64,000 bases of DNA from Nocardiopsis sp. CC223A (GCF_030766825.1 NZ_JASFDV010000007.1:1-64000), one strand, 5' to 3'; shown: positions 34,561-44,256, counted from the first letter of the stretch. Translations and numbers: made by a program. Notes: generated by a model from the letters alone, not told the origin.

Positions 34561-34648
34561 CGGGCCCAGCCCCCCTCAAGGCGGGCCGCGCGGTGCCGGG
34601 CCTACCGCCCCGCGCCGGGCCCAGCCCCCCTCAAGGCGGGCCGCGCGG
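34561..34648. repeat. 33-base perfect direct repeat, period 55
   Basis: Bases 34561-34593 recur without change at 34616-34648 (start CGGGCCCAGCCCCCCTCAAG). They lie in the non-coding gap 34360-34669 after the ESX operon and just downstream of the GGDEF-like gene. Each copy holds a potential short stem (CCCGCC...GGCGGG type), so it may be part of a terminator or a duplicated slippage product. Confidence 0.65.
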
Positions 34649-34669
34649 CGCAGGGCGGCGTTCATGCGG

Positions 34670-35377
34670 TCACGGCGACCGACCCCCCAACCGGTCGATC
34701 AGTGACAGCGCCCCCTGATGGGTGGCGGGCAGTGATGTGGCCCACACCGCGGCCCCGTGCTCCCAGCCGGGCCCGCTGCGCAGCCGGTCCAGTTCGCCGT
34801 CCAGGTCGGGTCCGTCCGGGGCGAGGACTGCGATCCGCCCCCGCCCCAGCACGCAGACGGACTCCCCGCGGGTGAAGAACCGGGACAGCTCGTACGAGAG
34901 CACGATCATCCGCGCCACCCGCCGCCACGGGTCCAGTGCCGGGTCGAGCAGCACCACGACCAGGCGATGACCCGTCCCGTCCGTGTTCCGGTACAGCTCG
35001 CCCAGCCGGGTCCGCAGGTATTCGAGCGTGCCCAGCCCGGTGAGCGGGTCCAGACAGGTCTCCCGGTCCCGCCCTGCTTCCGCCCAGCCCTCGGCCAGCG
35101 CCCGAACCAGCTCCAGGGGAGGATCGCACCACCCGGCGACCTCGGTGAACGCCGCCAGGTCGGTCAGGCTCTCGCCGATCCCGAGTCCGGCGCGCGCCCG
35201 GGCCTGGCCCAGCCGCGCGCACGCCTGCGGTAGGTCCCCGCCGGTGAGGAACGCCGCGCACACCAGGTCCACGGTCGGCGTCCACCAGTCCTCGGGTGTC
35301 GTCCAACCGGTCTCCCGGCTCCTGCGTTCCCATGGGGTGCGCAGTCCGCGAACCGCCACGGTGTCCGTCTCGGCCAT
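34670..35377 (-). CDS. Degenerate GGDEF-like protein beside a sigma factor
   Basis: The 235-residue protein has a helical N-terminal half and then LDPLTGLGTLEYLRTRLGEL, the DxLTGLxNxxxLxxRL entry of GGDEF domains. The signature GG(D/E)EF loop is absent: the expected region reads RGESVCVLGRGRIAVLAPDG. It cannot make cyclic-di-GMP and may bind a partner or nucleotide instead. ATG 35377 is set by GAGGGGAGGAG. It diverges from the sigma-factor fusion with a 191-bp gap; I recall this pairing elsewhere in actinobacteria, so a regulatory link with that sigma factor is plausible. Confidence 0.68.
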   Translation of the reverse strand: MAETDTVAVRGLRTPWERRSRETGWTTPEDWWTPTVDLVCAAFLTGGDLPQACARLGQARARAGLGIGESLTDLAAFTEVAGWCDPPLELVRALAEGWAEAGRDRETCLDPLTGLGTLEYLRTRLGELYRNTDGTGHRLVVVLLDPALDPWRRVARMIVLSYELSRFFTRGESVCVLGRGRIAVLAPDGPDLDGELDRLRSGPGWEHGAAVWATSLPATHQGALSLIDRLGGRSP

Positions 35378-35568
35378 GCTCTCCTCCCCTCCCGGCACGC
35401 GGTCGGGCCCGTGCCCCCGCAACAGGCCCTCCCGCGCGCTCTCACCCTGATTACGGAGATCGGTGGCGGCGATGACGCGGATACGGGATATTTCTTTGAC
35501 GTGTTTTTTCGCAGGCCGAGAACCCCTGACTGCTTCGGCCCCCAACCACACGAGAAAGGGACGTTCGG

Positions 35569-38409
35569 GTGTCCGACGCCGAGGCTGACCACACCGAGGT
35601 ACTGACGGGTGACGCCGAGTACATTCGCCGTGTGCGGGAGGGCGAGACCTCCGCATACGCCGTCCTGTACGAACGCCATGCCGCCTGCGCCCGCGGCCTG
35701 GCCCGGCAGCTGCTGCGCGGGGACGCCGAGGTGGAGGACGCGGTCGCCGAGGCGTTCACCCGGGTGCTCAGCGTCATCCAGCGGGGCAAGGGCCCGACGG
35801 ACTCGTTCCGGCCCTACCTGCTCACGGCGGTCCGCAACGCCGCCTACGACCGCGGGCGCGGGGAGAAACGCCAGGTCGTCACGGACGACATGGAGAGCCT
35901 CGACCCGGGCGTCCCCTTCGTCGACCCCGCTCTGGAAGGCCTGGAGCGCTCGCTGATCGCCCGCGCCTTCCTCTCCCTGCCCGAACGCTGGCAGGCGGTG
36001 CTGTGGCACACCGAGATCGAGGGCGCCAAACCCTCGGAGGCCGCCGCGATCCTGGGTCTGAACCCGAACGGCGTGGCGGCACTGGCCTACCGTGCCCGGG
36101 AGGGCCTGCGCCAGGCCTACCTCCAGATGCACCTGGCGGGCGGCACCGTCCCCGAGGCCTGCCGCCCCACGGTGGGTCTGCTCGGCGGGTACGTCCGGGG
36201 CGGCCTGGCCAAGCGCGACACCGCCAAGGTCGACAAGCACCTGGACGGCTGCGCGGACTGCCGTGAGGTGTACGCGGAGCTGATGGACGTCAACGTCGGT
36301 CTGCGCGGGGTGGTCCTGCCCCTGGTGGTCGGCGTCGGAGCCACCGGCTACCTGGCCCTCACCCCGGGCGGTGCGGCCACGGGTGCCTGGTGGAGCCGGA
36401 TGTCCCGCCGTCAGCAGCAGGCCACGGCGGGCGGCGTCGCCGCGGCCGGGGTGGCGGTCGCGGTGGCCCTGGCCCTGGTGGGCGGCCAGACCCCGGTCCC
36501 GCCCGCGAACGAGGCGGCCCCCGCGGAGGTCCCGGCGATCCAGCCGCCCGCCGCCGCCCCCGATCCGGACACCCCGCCCGGAGAGCCCCGGCGGCCGACC
36601 GACCCGCCGGCCCGGAACCCCCAGTCCCCGCCGCGTCCGGGCGAGCCCGACCCGACCCCGGCGGTGACGCCCGCGGACGTCCCCGAGGAGGAGGTGCCGG
36701 CGGAGGAGGTGCCCCAGGCGCTGTTCGCGGTGGGGATCGACCCGGTGGGCGCCCTGGTCCCGGGCGGCTCCGGGATCATGGTCCTGGACGTGCGCAACCT
36801 GGGCGCGCCCACGCTCGACGAGGTCGTCGCCATGATCACCCTGCCCCCCGGCGTGGACATGGTCTCCTCCGGCGGTGCGGGCAACGCGGTGCGCCTGGTC
36901 GACGGTGAGGGGGACTGGAGCTGCGCGGCGGACTCCGACGGCGGCGAGTGCGTGCGCCCGGCGATGGGCGCGGGCGAGAACAGCACCTACTTCTTCGACG
37001 TGACCGTGTCCCCGGACGCCCGGCTCGACGTGCCCGCCTCGGCGACGGTGTCGTCGGGCACGGTGAGCACGGCCGCCACCGGAGAACGGGGCGTCACCGC
37101 CGAGGGTGTGCCCGCCCGGTACGCGACGGCTGGCCGGGTGACGGTGGAGACCGTCGGCAACTCCCTGATGACCTGTACCGAGCCGGAGGACGCGTGGCCC
37201 TGGCCGTGGTGGGGCCGCGGCGCCCCTGAGGCCGACCCAGACCCCGATTCCTCACCCGACCCCGAATCCTCACCCGACCCCGATTCCTCACCGGGGCCTG
37301 AATCCTCGCCGGACCCCCGGGACGACGCCGACCTGGCGCGCGCCCCCCGGGACCCGGACCCGGCCGAGTCCGGTCCGCCGGGCCTCGGACCGGACGGTGC
37401 CCTGCCCGGGACGCCGGAGACCTCCGGGGAGGAAGGGGCCGGTGAGTCCTCCGTTCCGGAGGTGACCCCATCGGAGCCGGAGGCCGGACCCGGTGACGAT
37501 GCGGTCACGGAACCCGGCGGCCAGAGCCCGTTGGACCACGACCGGGAGCCGACCGCGGAGCCGACGCCGGGGTCGGAGGAACCGGAGGAGACCGTCCCGG
37601 ACGGCCCGTGCGCCCAGGCGCGCGAGCGCCGGGGGGACGCCCGGGACAACGACAACTGGGTGATGGCCCCGCGCGACGACGACTGGAACCCCACCACCAC
37701 CTCCTCCAGCTCCGCCGTCTGGAGCCTGCCCGAGGGCGCCCGGGTGCGCTGGGCGGGCCTGTACTTCTCGGCCGCGGGCTCCCACGACTCGCACACCGCG
37801 CGGATCAAGGGCCCGGCGGAGGACGTCTACCACACGGTCACCGCCACCGACGTGCGCTCGGCCGAGCTGCCGGGCTTCCCCGCCTACCAGGCGTTCGCCG
37901 ACGTCACCGATATCGTGCGGGCCCAGGGCGGCGGCCAGTGGTGGGTCGGCGACGTCCCGGCCCTGGAGGGGCGCGCCCTGTACGCAGGGTGGAGCCTGGT
38001 GGTCGTCCTGGAGGACCCGTCGATCGGCGCCTACAACCAGGCGATGGTCCTGGACGAGACCGGGGCGGTGTTCCACGACGCCTCCGGGCTGCGCTTCCCG
38101 GTGTCGGGCCTGCTGCCCGCGTCGGTCTCCGCGCAGGTGGACGTGGTCGCCTGGGAGGGCGACGCGGACCTGGGCGGCGACCGGGTGGTGGTGGACGGGG
38201 TCGCCGCGGCGCCCGCGGACGGCCACGGGACGGCCGACAACGTGTTCGCCGGGTCGGCGCGGGGGGCGGTGGGGGACCCGTTGGCCTTCGGCACCGACAT
38301 CGTCCGGTTCGCCCCCGTGCTGGGCAGGGAAACGGACATCCGAATCCAGTCGGAACAGGACGCGGTGTTGGCCGGAGTGGTCGCCCTGGTGGCCCCGATG
38401 CGGACCTGA
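35569..38409 (+). CDS. ECF sigma factor fused to zinc anti-sigma, membrane and surface domains
   Basis: This 946-residue protein combines a regulator and a surface sensor. Sigma region 2 lies at about 18-85 (YAVLYERHAACARGLARQLL; VEDAVAEAFTRVL). Region 4 lies at about 130-185 (LPERWQAVLWHTEIEGAKPS then GLNPNGVAALAYRAREGLRQ). A zinc anti-sigma motif HxxxCxxC uses H224, C228 and C231. Two hydrophobic segments follow (about 244-264 and 284-306). Next come a Pro-rich linker, a DUF11-like beta domain (about 385-545), a low-complexity Asp/Ser/Pro region and a beta-rich C-terminal domain (about 680-946) like those of surface proteins. ECF groups such as ECF52/53 have comparable fused extensions. Release of the sigma part would need proteolysis or conformational control. 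The GTG start follows AAAGGGA. Confidence 0.86.
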   Translation: MSDAEADHTEVLTGDAEYIRRVREGETSAYAVLYERHAACARGLARQLLRGDAEVEDAVAEAFTRVLSVIQRGKGPTDSFRPYLLTAVRNAAYDRGRGEKRQVVTDDMESLDPGVPFVDPALEGLERSLIARAFLSLPERWQAVLWHTEIEGAKPSEAAAILGLNPNGVAALAYRAREGLRQAYLQMHLAGGTVPEACRPTVGLLGGYVRGGLAKRDTAKVDKHLDGCADCREVYAELMDVNVGLRGVVLPLVVGVGATGYLALTPGGAATGAWWSRMSRRQQQATAGGVAAAGVAVAVALALVGGQTPVPPANEAAPAEVPAIQPPAAAPDPDTPPGEPRRPTDPPARNPQSPPRPGEPDPTPAVTPADVPEEEVPAEEVPQALFAVGIDPVGALVPGGSGIMVLDVRNLGAPTLDEVVAMITLPPGVDMVSSGGAGNAVRLVDGEGDWSCAADSDGGECVRPAMGAGENSTYFFDVTVSPDARLDVPASATVSSGTVSTAATGERGVTAEGVPARYATAGRVTVETVGNSLMTCTEPEDAWPWPWWGRGAPEADPDPDSSPDPESSPDPDSSPGPESSPDPRDDADLARAPRDPDPAESGPPGLGPDGALPGTPETSGEEGAGESSVPEVTPSEPEAGPGDDAVTEPGGQSPLDHDREPTAEPTPGSEEPEETVPDGPCAQARERRGDARDNDNWVMAPRDDDWNPTTTSSSSAVWSLPEGARVRWAGLYFSAAGSHDSHTARIKGPAEDVYHTVTATDVRSAELPGFPAYQAFADVTDIVRAQGGGQWWVGDVPALEGRALYAGWSLVVVLEDPSIGAYNQAMVLDETGAVFHDASGLRFPVSGLLPASVSAQVDVVAWEGDADLGGDRVVVDGVAAAPADGHGTADNVFAGSARGAVGDPLAFGTDIVRFAPVLGRETDIRIQSEQDAVLAGVVALVAPMRT

Positions 38410-38607
38410 GACCCCGCCCCGGCAAAGGAGACCCGGTACCGCTGGGAAGGCGTTCGCGGGTGCCTTCCACATGGGTCTCCTGACACCCGGTTCTCCCAAC
38501 CGTGACTGTCCGTGTTCACAAGGAGCACGCAAAACCATACAGACTTGGCTAGGCTGTGCCCCGGTCATGGATATGGCCCCAGAGTCAACAGGGAAGGGGG
38601 CGATGTC

Positions 38608-40296
38608 GTGGACCGTTGCGCGTTGTTCGTCGACGCGGGATACCTTCTCGCGGACGGCGCGATGGCCGTGCACGGAACCCGCAACCGGGACTCCGTCTCC
38701 TGGGACTACTCCGGTCTCGTGCAGTTCCTCAACGAGGTCGCACGCGACCGCACCGGCCTGCCCTTGCTGCGCTGCTACTGGTACGAGGCGGTCTCCGACG
38801 ACCGCCGCACCCAGGAGCAGGACGGCATCGCGGACATCCCCGGCGTGAAGTTCCGTGCCGCGCGGATCAGACCGGGCCGCCGCGAGGGCGTGGAGAGCTA
38901 CGTCCAGCGCGACCTCGCCGCCCTGGCCCGGACCGGCGCCCTGTGCGACGTGGTCCTGGTCAGCGGGGACGAGGACATGGCACCGGTGGTCGCCGAGGTC
39001 CAGGACATGGGTGTGCGCGTCACCGTCGTGCACGTCTCGGTCGAAGGCAACTGGACGATCTCCCGCGCGCTGCGCCGGGAGTGCGACGACCTCATCGAGA
39101 TCGGCGCCGGGCACCTGCGCCCGCACGTCAGCCTGCTCTCGGGCGGCTCCGCCCCCCAGGAGACCGCGGCCAAGACCACCACCCCGTTCGCCAACGGCCG
39201 GGGGCACTCCGCACCCGAGACCCCGCGCCGCCCGGTCGCCACCGCCCAGCCCGGGGGCTCCCGGGTGGAGCCGGTCGACACCTCCACCGGCGGTCTGGAG
39301 GCGATGTTCGCCGGGACCGGCGGGCAGCCGGTCGCCCAGGGCACCGCCATGGAGCAGCTGCGCGCGATGCGCCGCACCCTGGCCCAGCAGCGCGGCGGCG
39401 GAGACCACCTCGCCGGACCGGCGACCGAGGGGCGCGGCGGCGCCATCGACGCCAACGGGTTCCCCTCCGGCGGCCAGCCGTCCGCCGCGGGCGGCGGCGG
39501 TTACCCGCCGCAGACCGGCGGCTACCCGGCCACCGGGGGCCACCCGTCGCTGCGCGGCGACCAGGGCGGGTACGGCGTGCCCGGCCGGCAGTCGCAGTCG
39601 ATGACCGGGCCCCAGCAGGCGTTCTCGGCGGGGACGGGGCCGCAGCAGTCCTTCGCCGCGGGCACCGGGCCCCAGCAGTCGTTCGCCAACGGTACGGGGC
39701 CCCAGCGCTCCTTCGCCGACGACGGGCGCCAGCAGCAGTCGTTCCCCAACGGGACGGGCCCCCAGCGCTCCTTCGCCGACGACGCACGCCAGGGGCACCC
39801 GCCACCCAGAGCGGGGCAGCCACAGGACCCGAGGTTCCCCGGCGGGAACGACCCCGGGTACGGGGGTGCGAACGACGCAAACCCTACCTATGGGACCAGT
39901 ACGGCAACTGACGCCGCCTCCCATGGCGGGGTGGGCTCCTACGGGGGCGCACCGCCGACTGGTCCCGCCCATGAGGCCGGGTTCGGGACATCCGGATATC
40001 ACGAATCCCGACCCGGTCCCGGATATCCCCAGCAGACGCCCTCCGTCGCGCATACCGTTGACGAAGCGGTGCATGTCGCGCGCAGGGAAGGGAACGACTT
40101 CGCGGAGTCGATCGCGCGCGAAGCCCCCGCCCTGTGGGTCGAGGCCGTTCTCGCCCGCAGGCCCCGGATGCCCTCCGACCTGGAGGCGCGTCTGCTCCAG
40201 GGGTCCTCACTGCCGATCGACCACCTGTTGCGCGACGAGGTCCGGGACGGGCTGCGCCAAGGGTTCTGGCAGGCGTTGGAGCGTGCCAGGCGCTAG
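38608..40296 (+). CDS. NYN-domain (PIN-like) ribonuclease with Gln-rich repeat region
   Basis: Residues 1-175 form an NYN domain, a PIN-like metal-dependent RNase fold: CALFVDAGYLLADGAM holds the first Asp, VLVSGDEDMAPVV the central DxD-type acidic site, and VTVVHV the next strand. The long middle (about 185-490) is disordered. It contains imperfect copies of GTGPQQSF(A/P)xG at DNA positions 39605-39790. A short helical C-terminus follows (FAESIAREAPALWVEAVLA). The GTG at 38608 is chosen because the first NYN strand begins there; GGGAAGGGGG precedes it. The TPR gene is 29 bp downstream, so the two are co-transcribed. A role in RNA processing is inferred. Confidence 0.87.
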   Translation: MDRCALFVDAGYLLADGAMAVHGTRNRDSVSWDYSGLVQFLNEVARDRTGLPLLRCYWYEAVSDDRRTQEQDGIADIPGVKFRAARIRPGRREGVESYVQRDLAALARTGALCDVVLVSGDEDMAPVVAEVQDMGVRVTVVHVSVEGNWTISRALRRECDDLIEIGAGHLRPHVSLLSGGSAPQETAAKTTTPFANGRGHSAPETPRRPVATAQPGGSRVEPVDTSTGGLEAMFAGTGGQPVAQGTAMEQLRAMRRTLAQQRGGGDHLAGPATEGRGGAIDANGFPSGGQPSAAGGGGYPPQTGGYPATGGHPSLRGDQGGYGVPGRQSQSMTGPQQAFSAGTGPQQSFAAGTGPQQSFANGTGPQRSFADDGRQQQSFPNGTGPQRSFADDARQGHPPPRAGQPQDPRFPGGNDPGYGGANDANPTYGTSTATDAASHGGVGSYGGAPPTGPAHEAGFGTSGYHESRPGPGYPQQTPSVAHTVDEAVHVARREGNDFAESIAREAPALWVEAVLARRPRMPSDLEARLLQGSSLPIDHLLRDEVRDGLRQGFWQALERARR

Positions 40297-40325
40297 CGCC
40301 GCGTGCGAATGCGGAAGGTGGACGG

Positions 40326-40892
40326 ATGATGCGGGTGACCCGCGTGACGACGGCCGAGCTCGACCGTCTGGAATTCCACGCCGTCCGCTCGGGCGAACAC
40401 GGCGAGGTCGCCGCGCGACTCCTCGATCTGGCCAACCGGGTCGACGCCGGGAGTGAGATCTCCCGCGCGGAGCTGTTCGTCCGGGCGGGCGAGCAGTGGG
40501 AGATCGCCCAGGAGTACGAGCGCGCCTGCGCCGCGTACCAGCGGGCGATCGACGACGGCGGCTCCACGGTCATCGACGCGCGCGCCCTGAGCGCCGGCGC
40601 CCTGCTCCAGCTCGACGAGATGGAACAGGCCAGGGCGCAGCTCAAACGGCTGGAGAGCGAGGAACCGCGCGGACTCCAGACCTACCTGCACGTCGCCGAG
40701 GCGCTGTACGCACACGACGACCTGGAGGGCGCGGAGCGGTGGGCCACCGAGGGGGCGCGCCGCTTCCTCGGCCGCGACCTCACGCCCTACGTCCACGACC
40801 TGCTGTGGGAGCTGCTGCGGATCCGCTTCCGCATCCGCGCCGACCGCGGCCTGCCCGAGGACGACCTGGACCGCCGCCTCGACGAGGAATGA
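40326..40892 (+). CDS. TPR-type helical repeat protein
   Basis: The 188-residue product has TPR-like helix pairs: ISRAELFVRAGEQWEIAQEY, ERACAAYQRAID, and YLHVAEALYAHDDLEGAERW. It is cytoplasmic and likely a protein-binding adaptor. GGAAGGTGGACGG precedes the ATG; the next ATG (40329) is equally possible. Its position directly after the NYN gene suggests a partner of that nuclease. The 778 bp between its stop and nrdA hold no further gene but contain the regulatory sites described below. Confidence 0.78.
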   Translation: MMRVTRVTTAELDRLEFHAVRSGEHGEVAARLLDLANRVDAGSEISRAELFVRAGEQWEIAQEYERACAAYQRAIDDGGSTVIDARALSAGALLQLDEMEQARAQLKRLESEEPRGLQTYLHVAEALYAHDDLEGAERWATEGARRFLGRDLTPYVHDLLWELLRIRFRIRADRGLPEDDLDRRLDEE

Positions 40893-41282
40893 GCCCGGGG
40901 GCGGGGCGGGGTGTCCGGGGATGTCCGGGTGCGTGTGCGAAACGCCCGTGACGAAGGTGACCTAGGTCGCTCCGGGCGCTCCCGGGGCCCGTGCGGGCGG
41001 TCGGCGCCGACCGGGTACGCCAGGTTCTCCGGGGCCGTCCGGCCGCGCGGTGGCGGGCTTCCCGGCCGGAGGCGCCCGCCACCGCGGCGGGGTCGGGCGC
41101 GAACCGCTCCGCGTGAGTCTTAGGCTTGCCAGGACCGCCCTCCGACGGGTCCCCGGGTGCCCCCGCCGGACCCGCTCCGGCCCCTGGGCGATGCCGTTCC
41201 ACGTGCCCGGATACGTGCCCCCATACCACGGTCCGAGGGCGAGTTCGACGCTCATCGAAGAACGTGAGAAAACAACGACACG

Positions 41283-41328
41283 CCACTATCTTGCGATGGT
41301 TCCTAGCGGCACCCACTAGATGTAGTAT
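41283..41328 (+). promoter_or_regulatory. Candidate NrdR-box pair upstream of nrdA
   Basis: CCACTAGATGTAGTAT at 41313-41328 matches 12 of 16 positions of the NrdR-box consensus (ACACWATATATWGTGT). A weaker copy, CCACTATCTTGCGATG, lies at 41283-41298, 30 bp upstream, close to the three-turn spacing of paired NrdR boxes. They would overlap the nrdAB promoter and let NrdR repress it when (d)ATP is high. No nrdR gene is in the window. Confidence 0.5.
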
Positions 41329-41336
41329 CAACTCCC

Positions 41337-41480
41337 GCTGGTGCTTCACCCCTCGGGGTGGCAGGGAACGCCGGAGAGATCCCGGGACGACCCTGCCGGA
41401 TCAGTGGTACGCGACCGCCGCGACCGGCCCGGAACCCCCGAGTTTCCGGGCGGCCGGACGACGGCCCGCGCGAACGAGAA
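41337..41480 (+). promoter_or_regulatory. Candidate adenosylcobalamin riboswitch in nrdA leader
   Basis: The leader contains the core look of a cobalamin riboswitch: GGCAGGGAACGCCGG, then GATCCCGGGACGACCCTGCC, where GGCAGG pairs with CCTGCC and CCGG with CCGG inside. A later GGCCGGACGACGGCC resembles the closing B12-box region. The 5' GGTGC is at 41340. In Streptomyces the nrdAB operon is known to be shut off by B12 through such a riboswitch. The usual GCCACTG element is not seen intact, so this is a degenerate or variant form. Confidence 0.55.
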
Positions 41481-41670
41481 CCGAACACCGGCGCGCACGC
41501 ATCGCCGTGCTGCGCTTGTAGGGAACGGGGGCTTGGGAGAGGGCGACCCGTGACACACCGCGACGACCGTACGCACCCGGTGCGCCGGTCGCCCAGTGGG
41601 CGCCGCACGACCCAGTAGCCACCGTCCCCACCCCGCCGGGACTTCTTCAATTCGAGGTTGGAGCCGCTGT

Positions 41671-44256
41671 ATGACCCTTGACGTCGAGGCCGCGCCCGCA
41701 TCCGTTCGGCCCGAGCCGATCACCGAGGGCGCGCCCCCCACCGCGCTCGACCGGATCGAGCACGTCGTGACCGAGGCCTGTGCGCGGCTGGCCGGTGTTT
41801 CGGCGGAGAAGGTCCTGGCGGAGGCCCGGCGCGGCCTGTACCCCGGCATCCCCGACTCCGAGGTCGAGCTGGCCCTCATCATGGCCGCCCGCAGCTACGT
41901 CGAGGTCGACCCGGACTACTCCTACGTCGCCGCCCGCCTGCTGCTGGACAAGCTGCGCAGCGAGGCCCTGAGCTTCATCGCCGGGGCCCCCGACGCCGCC
42001 ACCCAGACCGACATGGCCGAGCGCTACGCCACCTACCTGCCCGCCTACATCGGCCGCGGCATCGACCTGGGCCAGCTCGACCCGGCCCTGGCCAAGTTCG
42101 ACCTGGAGCGCCTGGGCAAGGCCCTGCACGCCGACCGCGACGAGCAGTTCACCTTCCTGGGGCTCCAGACCCTGTACGACCGGTACTTCCTGCACAGCGA
42201 CGAGACCCGCTACGAGCTGCCGCAGGCGTTCTTCATGCGCGTCGCCATGGGCCTGGCCCTGAACGAGGACGACCGCGAGGCCCGCGCCATCGAGTTCTAC
42301 GAGCTGCTGTCCTCGTTCGACTTCATGGCGTCCACGCCCACCCTGTTCAACTCCGGCACGGTCCGCGCCCAGCTGTCCTCCTGCTTCCTCACCACCATCG
42401 GTGACGACCTCCAGGCGATCTTCCACGGCATCAGCAACAACGCGATGCTGTCCAAGTACTCCGGCGGCCTGGGCAACGACTGGACCCCGGTGCGCGGCCT
42501 GGGCTCGCACATCAAGGGCACCAACGGCAAGAGCCAGGGCGTCGTCCCGTTCCTGAAGATCGCCAACGACACCGCGGTCGCGGTCAACCAGGGCGGCAAG
42601 CGCAAGGGCGCGGTGTGCGCCTACCTGGAGACCTGGCACATCGACATCGAGGAATTCCTCGACCTGCGCAAGAACACCGGCGACGAGCGCCGCCGCACAC
42701 ACGACATGAACACCGCGAACTGGGTTCCGGACCTGTTCATGCAGCGGGTGGAGCAGGACGGCCAGTGGACCCTGTTCTCCCCGAACGAGGTCCCCGACCT
42801 GCACGACCTGTACGGCACCGCCTTCGCCGAGGCCTACGCCTCCTACGAGAAGGCCGCCGACGAGGGCCGCATCAAGGTCTTCAAGCGGGTCCGCGCCGTC
42901 GACCTGTGGCGCCGCATGCTCACCATGCTGTTCGAGACGGGCCACCCCTGGATCACCTTCAAGGACCCGTCCAACCTGCGCTCGCCGCAGCAGCACGTCG
43001 GTGTGGTGCACTCCTCCAACCTGTGCACCGAGATCACGCTCAACACCGACTCCGAAGAGGTCGCGGTCTGCAACCTGGGCTCGGTCAACCTGGCCCGGCA
43101 CACCGGCCCCGACGGCATCGACACCGAGCGCCTGCGCCGCACCGTCCGCACCGCCGTGCGGATGCTCGACAACGTCATCGACGTGAACTTCTACACGATC
43201 CCCGAGGCGGAGCGCGCCAACATGCGCCACCGCCCCGTGGGCCTGGGCCTGATGGGCTTCCAGGACGCGCTGTTCAAGCTGCGCCTGCCCTACGCCTCCC
43301 AGGGCGCCGTGGAGTTCGCCGACGAGAGCATGGAGCTGATCAGCTACCACGCCATCGAGGCCTCCATGGAGCTGGCCGCCGAGCGCGGCGCCTACGAGAC
43401 CTTCGAGGGCTCGCTGTGGAGCCGGGGCATCCTGCCCATCGACTCCGTGAAGCTGCTCGCCAAGGAGCGCGGCGGCGACCTCGACATGGACCGCGGCCAG
43501 ACCCTCGACTGGTTCTCGCTGCGCGAGAAGGTCAAGAAGACCGGCATGCGCAACTCCAACGTGATGGCGATCGCGCCCACCGCGACCATCGCCAACATCA
43601 CCGGCGTCGGCCAGTCGATCGAGCCGGTCTACCGGAACCTGTTCGTCAAGTCGAACATGTCCGGCGACTTCACCGTCGTCAACGACTACCTGGTCCGCGA
43701 CCTCAAGGCCCGCGGCCTGTGGGACGAGGACATGGTCTCCCAGCTCAAGCTGCACGACGGCAGCCTCGGACGGATCGACCGCGTGCCGGACGACCTGAAG
43801 GCGCTGTACGCCACGGCGTTCGAGGTCGACCCCGACTGGCTGGTCGACGCGGGTGCCCGCCGCCAGAAGTGGATCGACCAGGCCCAGTCGCTCAACCTGT
43901 ACATGGCGGCCCCCAGCGGCAAGAAGCTGGACGCCCTGTACCGCCGCGCCTGGCGCTCGGGCCTCAAGACCACGTACTACCTGCGGTCGCAGAGCGCCAC
44001 CCACGTCGAGAAGAGCACGATCAAGGGGACGGACGGGCGGCTGAACGCGGTTTCGGCCACTCCGGCGGCTCCGGTCGCGGCGGCTCCGGCCCCGACCCCC
44101 GCCCCGACGCCGACCCCCGCCCCTGCGGTGGCCGAGCGTCCGGCGCCCGTCGCCGAGCCGGTGCGGGAGCCGGTCCGGGACGAGGTGGACGAGTTCGAGA
44201 TCGTCGAGGGGCAGGCCTGCTCCATCGACGACCCCGAGTGCGAGGCCTGCCAGTAG
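41671..44256 (+). CDS. nrdA: Ribonucleotide reductase large subunit NrdA (class I)
   Basis: NrdA reduces ribonucleoside diphosphates to deoxy forms. The 861-residue protein has an N-terminal ATP-cone-like region (about 15-100). The catalytic barrel has [14 protein letters not shown] (redox Cys), SNLCTEI (the N-C-E active-site triad), and [13 protein letters not shown] (partner Cys). It ends with an Ala/Pro linker and [11 protein letters not shown], the mobile tail Cys pair. In the ATP cone the KRDG-type nucleotide loop of other class I enzymes is not recognisable ([16 protein letters not shown]), so dATP inhibition may be weak. ATG 41671 lies behind GGTTGGAG. nrdB follows after 99 bp. Transcription is probably controlled by NrdR and B12 (see leader). 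Confidence 0.95.
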   Translation: MTLDVEAAPASVRPEPITEGAPPTALDRIEHVVTEACARLAGVSAEKVLAEARRGLYPGIPDSEVELALIMAARSYVEVDPDYSYVAARLLLDKLRSEALSFIAGAPDAATQTDMAERYATYLPAYIGRGIDLGQLDPALAKFDLERLGKALHADRDEQFTFLGLQTLYDRYFLHSDETRYELPQAFFMRVAMGLALNEDDREARAIEFYELLSSFDFMASTPTLFNSGTVRAQLSSCFLTTIGDDLQAIFHGISNNAMLSKYSGGLGNDWTPVRGLGSHIKGTNGKSQGVVPFLKIANDTAVAVNQGGKRKGAVCAYLETWHIDIEEFLDLRKNTGDERRRTHDMNTANWVPDLFMQRVEQDGQWTLFSPNEVPDLHDLYGTAFAEAYASYEKAADEGRIKVFKRVRAVDLWRRMLTMLFETGHPWITFKDPSNLRSPQQHVGVVHSSNLCTEITLNTDSEEVAVCNLGSVNLARHTGPDGIDTERLRRTVRTAVRMLDNVIDVNFYTIPEAERANMRHRPVGLGLMGFQDALFKLRLPYASQGAVEFADESMELISYHAIEASMELAAERGAYETFEGSLWSRGILPIDSVKLLAKERGGDLDMDRGQTLDWFSLREKVKKTGMRNSNVMAIAPTATIANITGVGQSIEPVYRNLFVKSNMSGDFTVVNDYLVRDLKARGLWDEDMVSQLKLHDGSLGRIDRVPDDLKALYATAFEVDPDWLVDAGARRQKWIDQAQSLNLYMAAPSGKKLDALYRRAWRSGLKTTYYLRSQSATHVEKSTIKGTDGRLNAVSATPAAPVAAAPAPTPAPTPTPAPAVAERPAPVAEPVREPVRDEVDEFEIVEGQACSIDDPECEACQ

